Numbered from the stretch's first letter, positions 22,017-33,009 are shown. The stretch is DNA of 64,000 nucleotides from Meconema thalassinum (GCA_946902985.2 OX336389.2:978332084-978396083); one strand, 5' to 3'. Numbers and translations: made by a program. Notes: generated from the letters alone by a model not told the origin.

Positions 22017-22526
22017 TTAGTTTGAGAGGGCGAGTGAATCCAGTATTTCAGCACTTGATATAAGCTTTGAGGGTCCATTTTGATTTTTCCGAATGTATAT
22101 TTTGCAGTCTCTGACCCAAGTTGCAAAGATTTTTCCCTGTTGTCTCAATTCACGGCACTTTTTGGCGATGGTTTCATTTCTTGGGGTCAGGTGTTCATTG
22201 ATATATATATTACCACCATCACTGTAACCAATTTCACTTGTCTTCAGGGTCTTCTTTTGTCTTCTGCTACTGAGAATCTCTTCCTTCTTCCACCTATTAT
22301 TTAATTTCACAATTATCGGTTGAGGCCCAGGCTTTGTTGACGGGAGGCGGTGAGCTGCGTCTATGTTTGCCCTGGTGATTTCAACTCCTAACGTCTTGCC
22401 AATGTCCGAGATTTTGTGAAATATATCCTCCTCTCTTTCAGTGGGTATTCCATACACTATCAAGTTGTTCTTGCGCTGGTACTGTTTTAGTTCCTCCAAT
22501 TCATTGATAGCTCTAGATGCTGTCAT
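22017..22526 (-). CDS. LINE ORF1 protein, C-terminal part
   Basis: 169 residues, with a start close to the truncated 5' end of the LINE. The sequence runs from a charged coiled-coil-like stretch ('INELEELKQYQRKNNLIVYG') into an RRM-like nucleic-acid-binding fold ('ANIDAAHRLP', 'PIIVKLNNRWKKEEILSSRR', 'IYINEHLTPRNETI'). These are standard for ORF1 proteins of CR1/L1-like LINEs, which coat the RNA. The natural start is probably upstream and lost. It ends 41 bp before ORF2. Confidence 0.8.
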   Translation of the reverse strand: MTASRAINELEELKQYQRKNNLIVYGIPTEREEDIFHKISDIGKTLGVEITRANIDAAHRLPSTKPGPQPIIVKLNNRWKKEEILSSRRQKKTLKTSEIGYSDGGNIYINEHLTPRNETIAKKCRELRQQGKIFATWVRDCKIYIRKNQNGPSKLISSAEILDSLALSN

Positions 22527-22540
22527 TTCTGCGTCCTGTT

Positions 22541-22834
22541 AACCAAACGAGCGTCTAAACAAATACGAACAGTGCCGTCGGTCTTGGGTACCGTGATCAA
22601 AGAATTAACATATGGACTGTTCGAGTGCTCAATAATCCCATCTTCAAGCATCTGATTAATTTGTGCCTCAACTGCACTCTGATAAGCGAAAGGTACAGGA
22701 TATCTATGTCCTGTGAATACTGACCTATCAATAACGTTCAATGAATGTGTATAGCAATTGGCCATACCAATGCGATCCTCAAAAACTCTCCTATTACACC
22801 ATAACACATCATAGAGCCGAACACATTGTTCCAC
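22541..22834 (-). pseudogene. Gypsy 1 reverse transcriptase, fingers part
   Basis: Encodes the RT N-terminus: 'FTGHRYPVPFAYQSAVEAQI', 'MLEDGIIEHSNSPYVNSLI' and 'TVRICLDARLVNR'. After that the frame runs into the LINE and stops at 22523. It is in the same frame as the protease segment, separated from it only by TAG at 22847-22849. It continues in sequence with 18796 once the LINE is ignored. Confidence 0.85.
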
Positions 22835-22846
22835 CTCTATATTTCC

Positions 22847-23383
22847 CTAAAATGCAGCCTCACGTAACGAGTCCTCTAGACTTCCGTTCGTAATCACACT
22901 GCCCACAAAACATGGAGAACCCCGCTCTACGGCTGGCGATATCTCATTTAAAGTACAAATCACACCTACAATACTACTCCTCTGAATATGGTCATTGAAC
23001 GCTACTTCTACTTCAGAATCTCCCCATTTAAATTTCAAACTCCCTACATCATAACATAAGTTACCAGACACTCTACTTAGCCACTCTGAACCCAAGATAA
23101 CACTGAATACTAAATTTGGAATTACAAGGCAAATCTGCTTCTCTACATGATTATTAATTTTAATGTCTACTAAAACTTGCTTAGAAATTACTTTAGACCT
23201 CTTCCCAACAGCTGTGATAACAAAAGTGCTTTTAATTGGCATCTCCTCAAAATTTACTCCAGTTCCTTTCATTTTATCATAAAATGCACTACTTATGCAA
23301 CTCTTCATACAAACACTATCAATTAAAACATCTGTGTACGCCTCGGACACGTTAAATTTAACTATGGGGCTCTTACTAACCAC
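22847..23383 (-). pseudogene. Gypsy 1 aspartic protease region
   Basis: A 178-codon retropepsin-like segment: 'YTDVLIDSVCMKSCIS' at the position of the active-site loop, and 'LVFSVILGSEWLSRVSG' matching the family's ILG.DWL-type flap/end motif. The catalytic triplet should read D-T/S-G but is D-S-V here, so the Gly needed for the active-site turn is missing. An in-frame TAG follows before RT. The fold assignment is firm; activity is doubtful. Confidence 0.75.
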
Positions 23384-23499
23384 TTCCTGAATAATACCTT
23401 CATCATTTAGTTCATGTAATAATTCATTTCTTACATTTAGGTCATAGGGTTCCTGTATAATTGTATGGACAGGGCATGCTACAGACTGAGATTCTGACC

Positions 23500-24456
23500 T
23501 TACTTCGCAGCCTGGTTCGCGTTTAAAGAACCGCTACAGCTGGCCGTAGTACTACTAACTACTAAACTGGTCTGGTTGTTCTGGGCTGTGTTGTCATTGT
23601 TTGGCTGTATATTACTACCACTAGGCTGTCCTCTTCCTTGACCCCTATTCTGGTTGTAATTATTGTCATTATCATTTCTCCCTTGATTTCCCCTGAAATC
23701 ATTGTTTCTCCCTTGATTTCCTCTGTAATCATTGTTCCTCCCTTGATTTCCCCTGAAATCATTGTTCCTCCCTTGATACTGATTACCATAGCCATTTCCT
23801 CTGTTCTGATTTAGCTGATTATTATTATTTCTATTTTGAGCGTTGGCCCCTTCGCCACCGTTCCCTTGAACTTCTTGATGCCTGGCTTCATTAGGTCTAT
23901 TATTATTATTACCCTGGTTCCGATTGAAATTGTCCTCATAACCTCCTCTCCCTAGTGCATCAAATGTGCTTAACAAATTTTCTACTTGTGATATAGTCTT
24001 TACATTCTGGATACAAGCAGCCTCCTTGATCCTATAGGGAAAGTGCCTAAGTAGCAACCTTACCACATCACTTTCCTCCTTCAAGCCATCCAGATATTTA
24101 CACACTAATACCTGCCCTAAAAAGTATTCGGTCATGGTGGAGCTTCCTTTAGGGTTATATTTACCACACACTACTCCCTCACGATGCTGCGACTGAATAA
24201 CCTCATTCCAGAACTTTTCACAGAATTTCATTTTAAAATCATTAATATCAGTAAACTTGTCTCTGTAGACAGCAAACCAATTCCTCGTTTCCCCCAGGAA
24301 CACTTGTTCTAAAATTTCAACTACCTGGCACCACTCAATACTACCATTTTCCAACCTTTCCCCGAATTTATTTTCTATAGTGTTCATGAACTCCATTGGG
24401 CACCCCTGTCGATTGCTGAACTTACCCAGTTCTACCTCCCTGTGTGTGCTATTCAC
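23500..24456 (-). CDS. Gypsy 1 Gag, capsid and Asn/Gly/Arg-rich tail
   Basis: 318 residues. The front part is capsid-like ('FMNTIENKFGERL', 'ETRNWFAVYRDKFTDINDFK', 'KFWNEVIQSQHREG', 'MTEYFLGQVLVCKYL', 'VVRLLLRHFPYRIK'). The rear has several copies of a 'GRNN(D)(F/Y)RGNQ' unit at about residues 225-265, a basic RNA-binding tail that replaces zinc knuckles. It is in the same frame as the coiled-coil segment upstream, separated by a single TAA at 24505-24507 and 48 bases, so the two were probably one Gag. Confidence 0.85.
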   Translation of the reverse strand: MNSTHREVELGKFSNRQGCPMEFMNTIENKFGERLENGSIEWCQVVEILEQVFLGETRNWFAVYRDKFTDINDFKMKFCEKFWNEVIQSQHREGVVCGKYNPKGSSTMTEYFLGQVLVCKYLDGLKEESDVVRLLLRHFPYRIKEAACIQNVKTISQVENLLSTFDALGRGGYEDNFNRNQGNNNNRPNEARHQEVQGNGGEGANAQNRNNNNQLNQNRGNGYGNQYQGRNNDFRGNQGRNNDYRGNQGRNNDFRGNQGRNDNDNNYNQNRGQGRGQPSGSNIQPNNDNTAQNNQTSLVVSSTTASCSGSLNANQAAK

Positions 24457-24504
24457 AAAAACTGGCCTATTCTGACTATTTTCTTGCCTGATCCTAGCTT
24501 TTAA

Positions 24505-25461
24505 TTATAACTCTAATTCTGCGATTTTCTCCTCAGCCTTCCTCTCAATACTGTTTACTGTCAATTTAATGTTTCCTTCTGATTCTTCTACTTTATCATA
24601 TAGCTTTGCTTGTTTCTCCTCAATCTTGCTAATGCTCTCTCTATTACTCTCTCTTAAATCATTTACCTCTGCAAATATTTGCGAGTGGACTTTCTCAATT
24701 CTACCCCCCAGCTGTTCCTTAACCTCTTTAGTTGCTACCTGAATTTTGTCAATTTCTCCCCCCAATTGCTTTTTGACCTGCTGTGTTTCCAGTTGCACTA
24801 GTTCTTTTAAATTTTCAGCCTGTGTACTGATTCTAATTTCCAACTCCTCCTGTACTTTTCCTAATTTTCTGTCTACATCTGCAATAATCTCTTTAGCCTT
24901 TTCTTCCATCACCCCCCTGATCTCACCTCTAATCAGTTCGAATTTGTCACTCATTTCCCTACTGTTTTGTTCTAACTTAGCATTTAAAGTTTCAGTACTC
25001 TCTCTATTTTCCTTACTGTTTTGTTCTAATCTGGCGTTTAAAGTTTCATTACTCTCTCTATTTTCCCTACTGTTTTGTTCTAATCTGGCGTTTAATGTTT
25101 CATTACTCTCTCTATTTTCCCTACTGTTTTGTTCCAGTTTAGCATTTAAAGCGTCTGTACTTTCTTTATTTTCCCTACTGTTTTGTTCTAATCTGGCGTT
25201 TAAGGCATCTGTACTTTCTTTATATTCCCTACTGTTTTGTTCTAATTTTGCATTTAAGGCATCACTACTAACTTTGATCTGATACATGAACTCGAGAAGT
25301 AAAGTTTTTAATTCTGGTTGGCCGCCTACACTCCCTGTTTCAGTATCGGGATTTACCTCCGCTACCCCGGTACTACCATCACTCGACATACTGCTCGTAT
25401 CATCACTCTCCCGTTGATGACCACTACGTAACCTCATCTGTCTTTCTTTCTCATCCCCCAT
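24505..25461 (-). CDS. Gypsy 1 Gag N-terminal coiled-coil segment
   Basis: 318 codons from the ATG at 25459-25461 ('MGDEKERQMRLRSG'). After an acidic, Ser-rich start come six tandem 18-residue units of the type 'ES(T/N)(D/E)(A/T)LNA(K/R)LEQNSRE' (plus-strand positions about 24946-25275), then a long predicted coiled coil. It probably mediates Gag assembly, by analogy with other insect Gypsy Gags. The frame ends at TAA 24505-24507, and the same frame continues into the capsid part. An upstream extension into the LTR is open by chance. Confidence 0.75.
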   Translation of the reverse strand: MGDEKERQMRLRSGHQRESDDTSSMSSDGSTGVAEVNPDTETGSVGGQPELKTLLLEFMYQIKVSSDALNAKLEQNSREYKESTDALNARLEQNSRENKESTDALNAKLEQNSRENRESNETLNARLEQNSRENRESNETLNARLEQNSKENRESTETLNAKLEQNSREMSDKFELIRGEIRGVMEEKAKEIIADVDRKLGKVQEELEIRISTQAENLKELVQLETQQVKKQLGGEIDKIQVATKEVKEQLGGRIEKVHSQIFAEVNDLRESNRESISKIEEKQAKLYDKVEESEGNIKLTVNSIERKAEEKIAELEL

Positions 25462-25574
25462 AATGATATACACTGATACAGACAAATAACCCCCAAAATA
25501 CATGCACAGAAATATATACCCTTCTCCTTCCACAAATGTTATTAGGTTTTCATCCCCAAGTTGTCGGCGACAAA

Positions 25575-27123
25575 TGTAGCAGTTTTGCTTAGGCTGGGAT
25601 GACAAGTGAAACGGTATTTACTTTGCTCCACGTTGAGCGTACAAATGTAACAGTTATTAGTGCCCCATGTTGGTAGCGACAATTGTAGCAGTTTTGCTAG
25701 CCCACACTGTTGGGTGATAATTGTAGCTGTTGACCTTTGCCTAAGCTATGTTGTTTTAATGGGCGCCAAGACCTCAATGCAATGTTGAAATCTAAATTTG
25801 TATTTAACAACGTCTAGCTCTGGCAGAACACATTCAAGACTCTATTCACTCAGATCGTGGTATGATTTGATCATTAACCCAACAAACAATTGTATCAGGA
25901 GAAGGAATTGGTCTATATCTAATGCTACCTACTGAAAGCAAAGATTGCATTGTAAAAGAAATGAATTTATTATATAAAACAAGTATAGCAAAATTAATAA
26001 TAATAATAACTATACAATTTAAATTGGAGCGTTGTGATTTGAATATTACCGATAGAAAATTACGTGAAAACGGAGTCTGATAAATTGATTTTACTCTTAT
26101 TTCCAAGCTATGAAGTTACTGAATTATGAAATATAAAACAAAGAAAAATGAGAGATTGCGTATTTCCGCGTCATTTGCGCTTACCACTGGAAATTGCCAA
26201 AGCATTTCCCTCGTTCTTGATGATGTTGTGAGCTTCCCACAGTCTCCTGGACGTCGTCATCTCCGTCGGAATTTGATGATATTCTGGTAGATTAGATAAT
26301 TCTATGGTCCGTACCTCGGACCCAAACACTCGTACAACCAAGTTTTACAAAAGTTCGTCGCTAACTCCACTGAACATCGGAGCGACACGCACTTGCGACC
26401 GTACTCTGCAAGTTCTACACAGATAGTCCGTTCCACGGAACATCGGAGCGTCCCCCGCGTATAACCATACTCCGCAAGTATTTCACATATAGTCCTTAAC
26501 TCCCCCGAACATCGGTGCGACTTTCACGCGCATCCATACTCCTCAAGTATATCACAGATAGTTCACGTTTCACGGCGCGTCGAACGATATATCCACACGT
26601 TGGCTCCCCCACCATGGTACCGACATCTAGCTTACGTCGTCCTCACTGATTGGCAGAGCACGCCGCTAGTTCCCCTCCTCTGGTTTCTTTACACTCGGCG
26701 CTCGAGAGGAAGAAGTCGTTTTCCGTCCCAACAATTCGCCTTTTCTAGACCTTGCGACCCAAGATTGCGTCATGCTTCTCGACAAGATTAAGCGTGTACT
26801 CGAAATCCCAGTGAGTCACGTCTCTCGATATACCCTAACTGACGAAAACTCCGTAAAATTCCGTAATCACATAATTTTCTATAATATTGTCGTTCGTAAT
26901 AATTTGCTTGATAGCGTTTTCTAAGACATAGAAAACCTATCTGCATGCTAATAATTTTTATAAAATGCTCCGAAAATACCTTAATAATAATTATAATAAA
27001 TTAATAATAATAAATTAACATGAAAAATTCTCTTGGCTGAACAATTTGCCGCGTAAATAAATATAGAATGGCTTCCTACTGACTTATGCCAGTTGCATAA
27101 AACCCCTCGAAAAACACGTTACA
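25575..27123 (-). repeat. Gypsy 1 upstream (5') LTR
   Basis: 1549 bp and almost identical to 15467-17015, with equal length and no indels seen. It is followed by AATC at 27124-27127. It should contain the promoter for the leftward transcript. The ORF-like frames inside it occur identically in both LTRs and show no protein family. Confidence 0.95.
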
Positions 27124-27127
27124 AATC

Positions 27128-27905
27128 TAGCCATAAAGCAGCCAACGGTTTCAGTCCCGTCAAATAATGATGATTATGATAATTCTTGTTTCAAGGGGCC
27201 TAACATCTAGGTTATCGGCCCCAGTCAAATAATGAATTTCACAAAGCAAGTATGAAATGAAACAAGAATAGGGGGGGGGGGGGGGCTGGTGGCAATGAAA
27301 TGAAAATTATAACTTGGCCCCCCTCAGGAAAAATCCTGCGGGCGCCCATGAACCGGGAACTTCGTAAGGAGATGCCAATTGTTTGGCAGCGGGTGGGAAA
27401 CATTTTCTGCGTCTACTGTAAACATGTGAGTAAAAATGCATGATACTGATTTTTAGCAACGTATTCTGCCGTACATATGCGCATGCGGTTGCTGGCAACT
27501 GAGCCGTCACTGGCGGAGCGAGAATGTCCTTGCCAAGCAAATATAAAGACCCTATATATCTGTCCGTTGTGCACTCAGGACGAGTGGACACTGTTCGGAA
27601 ATTATGGCACAATGTTTTTGAGAAGACATATCACAATGTTATCTCTGGCTACATTTCCCTGCCTAGCATTCTTCTGAGCTCTAGTATCGTCAGTACAATA
27701 ACCCAGGTTATCAAATAGATTCCACACATATTCAAGAATCCAGGGGTTTCTAATTGAAGAAAAGAAAAATCACTTGGGCTAACTTTGCTTAAGGGTTACG
27801 CATTACATTTCTGTCGAGGAAATACAGTATGTGTTCACTCTCTGCCTGTTTCATGCTTCTGGGATAATTCCCAAATTGTTCCATCATGAAGAATTAACAA
27901 GCATT
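27128..27905. other. Mixed dispersed repeats
   Basis: Contains an 'AGGGGCCTAACATCTAGG' repeat (about 27194), a G-run (27271-27286), an inverted copy of the 'GGGCGCCCGC' repeat (27303-27350) and an inverted 'AAAGACCCTATAT' motif (27547-27559) resembling 12090. No intact gene. Confidence 0.5.
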
Positions 27906-28155
27906 TGCATTGCTGATAATAATAATAGCCTTTATTGCAGCCAGTTGGCCATTGCTGTTAAAAACAGTGGTTTTACAGTTAATTAATGTTGATTCATTTA
28001 CAGGTTTTTGACTTTGTGGTCATGTGTACGTGTGGTGTTGGCTCAGTTCTGCCGCACAAGGCAGAATTAAATTCCTTGTCAGAGCCAGGAATCAAACCTA
28101 GACCTTTAAGGTGACAGCCAAAAACTCTAGTTACTATGCCACAAGGTGGATTGCA
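27906..28155 (-). mobile_element. Degraded tRNA-type SINE
   Basis: The left end has AATAATAATAG followed by 'TTTATTGCAGCCAG', matching the tail region of the family 2 SINE at 4366-4400. On the minus strand, near the right end, 'TGGCATAGTAACTAGAG' and 'GGTTTGATTCCTGG' look like decayed boxes A and B. Confidence 0.5.
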
Positions 28156-29575
28156 CCAACAAAATGAAATAGCTGTACATCACTCATTCCGATAAGCCAA
28201 TGTTAATTACCATAATTCTTCAGATAAAGTAAGTCATGGTGTACACAATTACCATTTTAACTTTTGCAAAATATACAAATGCAGCATTTTTTTAATAAAC
28301 CTGGTATTTGGTGACTTTCTGTAATATTGGAACGGTACAGTAGGGGACATGGTGTGAAATGAAGAAGGGAATAAGGGTTTCTTTATTGTGGCATTATATT
28401 CTTTCTTGCATGTTTGACAATTTCCACACACAATGCTGCACTGTACTGATGAAATTAATGGCTCGAGAGTAACCTTGAGATACCTTTTTTTAATACTTTC
28501 AATGCACAAGCAAAACTGGTCAGAATTTACAACAGGATTCCACTTGCAACTACATTGTAGGCCTATACAACATATCACTCTTTTCATTTCATAACTTTCT
28601 TATTACAGGAACTACTGGCCCGGCTCCTTTGCAAATGCCGCCATAGCAAACCATTTTCCAGCCCAAAATCTAGGATTTGCTCTCTGATGCCAGTGAGTTT
28701 CTTCAAATAAAATATCAAGAAAGATAGGTCATATAATAATCACCGACCATTTTGTAGGCCTATCTCAAAAGTTTTAAGTACCGGTTACACGTGTATCTAG
28801 CATTTCAGTCATCTCCGACATTTAAGGACAGATGAGCTACTTGTTACGTTCCTTAAAACCACATCTTAAACAAAACCTAACGCATCTCAATCAGGTACGG
28901 TATCACAATATAAAATGGTTCTAAACAGTGGCATCGAAGCTTACTAAACTAAATCAAACACCACTAAAAAAGTGTCATACATAATATCTATAGTATATAT
29001 AGCAGCAAATACTTTAAAGTTATCAGTTTTATGAAACCGTAACTGAACAATACCATACATAACCTCCATGATCGAATTTCTTTGTCAGAAAAAATATCGC
29101 TACTGATTCATTAGATACAGTATGCTCAAGTGCAGTCTAATCATAAATTGTCTGACCAAAATTGCATTTCCATCGAAAGTATAATTAATTTACACGGTAA
29201 AATATCACAGAAGGCTTCCTCGCCACAATTTTATTCCACAGTAGCCTACATCATTATGGATAACAATGAACCGTCACAAGTTTAATTCCGTGACTTAATG
29301 CAGTTTATAGATTGCTATAAATGCCAGTCTCTATCACCGTTTCCATCCTGGAAAAATTTGCGAATGGTTTATTGCTTCCAGATTGCATCACATCATTAAA
29401 CATTATTTACCGCGCCATATTTGATTTTATAAAGCAGCTTCCGGTTACATTACTGACCACGGAGAAAAAAGCTTTGGTTGTTCACCACTGACGCATGCGC
29501 ACTGGAGCAAGACCTTCCGCTCGCTAGACGCGTCTCATTCTAATACCCTCAATCGATTGTTTGTACACACAACAC
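28156..29575. other. Unassigned; possible Copia 3' LTR region
   Basis: No convincing gene. The 112-codon minus frame at 28249-28587 is Cys-rich but matches nothing I know. If the Copia 3' LTR starts right after pol, its first bases on the minus strand would be TGTTGTGTGTAC (29564-29575). That does not match the LTR-like sequence on the other side of the element. Confidence 0.35.
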
Positions 29576-29580
29576 ATGAA

Positions 29581-30766
29581 TTAATATGCCATCCCCATAG
29601 ATGCAATGCAAAAATCATGTTTTTCTCTTGAAAGTGCTTTGGTTAGCACATCAGCAATCATGTGTTCAGTTGACAAGTATTGTACACTGACAACACCACA
29701 TTTCACCCAATGCTTTATTTGATGGAACCTGACATCAATGTGTTTACTTTTGCTGCCAGATGACTGCCTCAGACACATATTAATAGCTCCTTGGTTATCA
29801 TTAAATATTTTAATACATTTGATTGGGACTGATAATTCCCCAAGAAAACCTCTTAAATACACACCATCCTTACCACATTCACTAGTAAGAACATACTCTG
29901 CAAAAATTGTGCTATCTGCAATAGTTACAGATCCTTGTTTTCTTGCCTGCCAACTAATGGCTCCACCTGCTAGCTTGAACACATAGCCAGTAACAGATTT
30001 TCTATCAACAGTACTAGCAGCAAAATCAGCATCTGCATAACCAGTTAAACTACAACCTCCTTTACAATATTTTAGCCCTAAGCCCATTGTACCCTTCAGG
30101 TATCTAACCACTCTCAGGGAAGCATTGAAATGTTCATCATCATTGCAACTGTTGAACTGGCTTAAATAATTAACAGCAAAACATATGTCAGGTCTGGTAC
30201 CTACCGCCAGATACATAAGGGCACCTATCAATTTTTGATACAGTGGATGATTTGTAGAATTCATTGGCCTGACAAGTTTTACACCAAGTGCTAGGGGCAT
30301 GTTCACTGGTTTACACCCTTCCATACCATAGTTTTTGACAATGTCGAGAGCATAGCTCTCTTGATCCAACTTAACTGAATGAGATTTCCGGTCTATTGTC
30401 ACTCTCATACCTAGACATTCACTTACAGGACCCAAGTCCCTTATTTTAAAACATTTAGACATAGTTTCCTTAAGTTCCTTAGTCTCCTGCTTACAGTTTG
30501 AGAAAATATAGAAGTCATCAACATGCAAGCCAATCGCTACACATGTTTTACCTTCGTTCTTAGTGTAGACACGTGCATCATACTCTGAATTCTGGAACTT
30601 ATGTTGAATAAGAAAATCATGAATTTTATCATTCCAGGATTTGGCAGCTTGCTTGAGACCATATAAAGCTCATTGCAATCTGCACACTTTACCTTCATTG
30701 CCCTTTTCCAGAAAACCTTCCGGCTGCTCCATGTAAATTGTTTCAGACAAATCACCATTTAATAAA
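29581..30766 (-). pseudogene. Copia reverse transcriptase (C-terminal part) and RNase H
   Basis: From about 30766 down, the frame reads the second RT half ('NGDLSETIYMEQPEGFL', then 'ALYGLKQAAKSWND'), the catalytic 'LHVDDFYIFS' box near 30530, and RNase H ('LTGYADADFAASTVDRKS', 'AEYVLTSECGKD', 'FNDNQGAINM', 'KHIDVRFHQIKHWV'), ending at TAA 29581. A 1-base frameshift near 30765 separates it from the upstream pol, and an in-frame TGA (30670-30672) sits where the family has a basic residue before ALYGLKQ. RNase H acidic residues are kept. Confidence 0.88.
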
Positions 30767-32989
30767 AGCAGTTGTTACGTCCACATGGTCTATTTCCCAG
30801 TCTGACTCGGCAGCGAGGGCAAATAGGACTCTTAGCGATGAGAACCTTACAACAGGTGCAAAAGTCTGATCATAGTCTCTACCTGGAACCTGAGTGAATC
30901 CTTTCGCCACAAGTCTTGCTTTGTAGCGCTTGGACCCAACCAGTCCTTTCTTAAGTTTGTAGACCCACTTACACTGAATAACATTGTGATTTGATGGTCT
31001 ATCGACCAATCTCCAAGTTTGATTGTTAGTTAACGACAACATTTCTTCTCGCATGGCATTTCTCCACAGCTTCTGATCTGACCTCGAACACACTTCCGAA
31101 TAATTTTTAGGATCATGTGGCCCAACAGCCAGAAAAGAGTATTCATAATCCTCATCCCTCTTGGCCGTTCTGGTACACTTGGTATATCTGCCCCCCATTG
31201 CATCAGGACGGTCATGCTGGGGACCAGGCTCAAGACTAACAATATCCTCAATTGAGCTATCATCACTACCAATATAGAGGTTAGAAATGTCAAAACTGCT
31301 ATCACTATCAGATGATTCAGCTGGTGTAGTGTCATTGGACACACTCACAACCCTTTCAGTTTCATCACTCATAACATCAACATCTACATCAACATTGTGG
31401 TGATCAATAAAAGTATTAATTACAGGCACCGACAATATTGACATGTCATTTACAGCATTAATTACTGGATTATTTGCATTCACTTGGAATGATGGACCTT
31501 CAAGAAAAACAACACTCCTAGCTACAACAATACGCTTTGGGTCACTTTTTCTTACACGGCGGTATCCTTTTTGTGTTTCACAATAACCTACAAATATCAT
31601 CTCATCAGTTTTCTTGTCAAACTTCTGCCTTTTAACATTAGGGACATGAACCTGTGCTTTATAGCCAAAAATTTTAAGGTGGGAAATATCAACTTTTACT
31701 CCAGACCATGCCTCCTCTGGTACGAGATCCCTCACTGTAGCTGTGGGTGATCGGTTTTTGAGATAGATGGCAGTGTTCATAGCCTCTGCCCAGAATCTCT
31801 TTTCTAGACCTGACTCAAACAGCATGCAGCGAGTTTTCTCTCCCAAGGTCCTGTTAGTCCTTTCAGCAATACCATTTTGCTGAGGACTATATGGATTACT
31901 GGTTTGATGACTAATTCCGTTCTCCTGTAAATACAACTCTAATCCCTTACTAGTATATTCTCCTCCATTGGTGGTTCTTAGACACTTAATGCGTTCATTG
32001 AGCTGGTTCTCTACCATCTCCTTGAAGAGACGGATTTTAGAAAAAACTTCAGATTTAGAAGCAATCATATATCCAAAGACTTTCCAAGTAAAGTCATCGA
32101 CAAAAATCAAACAGTATCTGGCTCCACCCCACGATTGCACCTCCATGGGACCTTGCACATCACTATGAATAACATCTAGAACAGATTTAGCTTTGCTCCC
32201 CTTTTTAGGAAATGACTTTACTGTTTGCTTACCTTCCAGGCAGGTAACACAAGCATTTTGATTGATTTGATTAAACTTCATGCCAGTGACCATATGTAGT
32301 AGTTCTTTCATACCTTGACGATTTAAATGACCCCGCCTTTTGTGCCACAGTTCCCCATCAGAGATACCTTCAGCGGACAATGCCCACACTGGTTCCTGTG
32401 AGCACTCAGCTATTGAGTATAAACCATCTTGTTTTACACACTTAAACTCTAAATTTCCATCAACAGAAAAATTTGATCCATTAAAGACTTTACAGGACTC
32501 ATTGTCAAAGACAAGATTGTATCCTTTTTCTGTCATTTTATGTACTGAGAGAAAGTTTGTAGATAAATTTGGAACATAAAATACACCAGTCACTGTTTTA
32601 ATATTATCATTACCAAGAGTTAGCACAACCTTACCAACACATTCAGACAATATCTCAGAATCGTCTGCAACGCTGATTGACGTACGAACACTTGAGTCAA
32701 CATCTTGCAGTGATGCCCTTTCCTTGGTCATGTGGGACGTTGCACCTGAGTCGATGACCCATGCTGAGGAAGCCACCTTGGTAGTCAACGCCTTGGTCAG
32801 GAGAGTCTTCTGCCCGCCCGATGTTCGGTCAGCAGTTGATGCACGGTTCGCTTGAAATTTCTTGCTGTGCTTCAACTTCGGACAATTGGGTCGACCATGT
32901 TCAGGGCTGCCACACTCGTAACATTTGAATCCTGGATCGCCTGGCTTTCTCTTGTTATAATTTATCTTCTTGCATTGATTGGAGAACAA
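30752..32989 (-). pseudogene. Copia polyprotein: zinc knuckle, protease, integrase, RT start
   Basis: 745 open codons. In order: a CCHC knuckle 'CYECGSPEHGRPNCP' (about residues 19-33), protease 'WVIDSGATSHM' (about 77-87), the pre-integrase zinc domain ('LWHKRRGHLN', 'CVTCLEGK'), integrase ('VIHSDVQGPM', 'CLRTTNGGEYTS', 'PYSPQQNGIAERTNRTLGEK') and RT start ('WRNAMREEMLSLTNNQTW', 'YKARLVAKGFTQVPGRDYDQ', 'TFAPVV'). The second integrase Asp, normally in '(T/S)DNGGE', reads T here, so strand transfer would be lost. The first codon is arbitrary, since the frame continues upstream into Gag across the Polinton. Confidence 0.9.
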
Positions 32990-33009
32990 AGCAGTGGCAG
33001 ATGATGTTT

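Larger units (their letters stand above)
18802..22535 (-). mobile_element. CR1/Jockey-group LINE inserted in Gypsy 1
   Basis: The insertion splits the Gypsy RT frame. Both junctions share CTGTT (18797-18801 and 22536-22540), a short target duplication or microhomology. The left end is a (TTTA)n run, which is the 3' tail on the minus strand. It encodes the end of an ORF1 and a nearly full ORF2 with one frameshift near 19590. It is younger than the Gypsy copy. Confidence 0.9.
15467..27123 (-). mobile_element. Ty3/Gypsy LTR retrotransposon 1, defective, LTRs nearly identical
   Basis: Two 1549-bp direct repeats (15467-17015 and 25575-27123), both TGTAGCAG...GTTACA, bound the element. AATC flanks both sides (15463-15466, 27124-27127). 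By eye I find only three substitutions between the LTRs. The coding order on the minus strand is coiled-coil/Gag, protease, RT, then a jump to the integrase C-terminus, so RNase H and the integrase core are missing. A 3.7-kb LINE sits inside the RT. I did not recognise a primer-binding site next to the upstream LTR. Confidence 0.95.

Noticed and set aside
24746..25282. 178-codon plus-strand ORF
   Set aside because: It is the antisense shadow of the repetitive coiled-coil Gag, kept open by the 54-bp period.
28249..28587. 112-codon Cys-containing minus-strand ORF as a host gene exon
   Set aside because: Spacing of Cys residues fits no domain I know, there are no clear splice sites and the surroundings are repeats.
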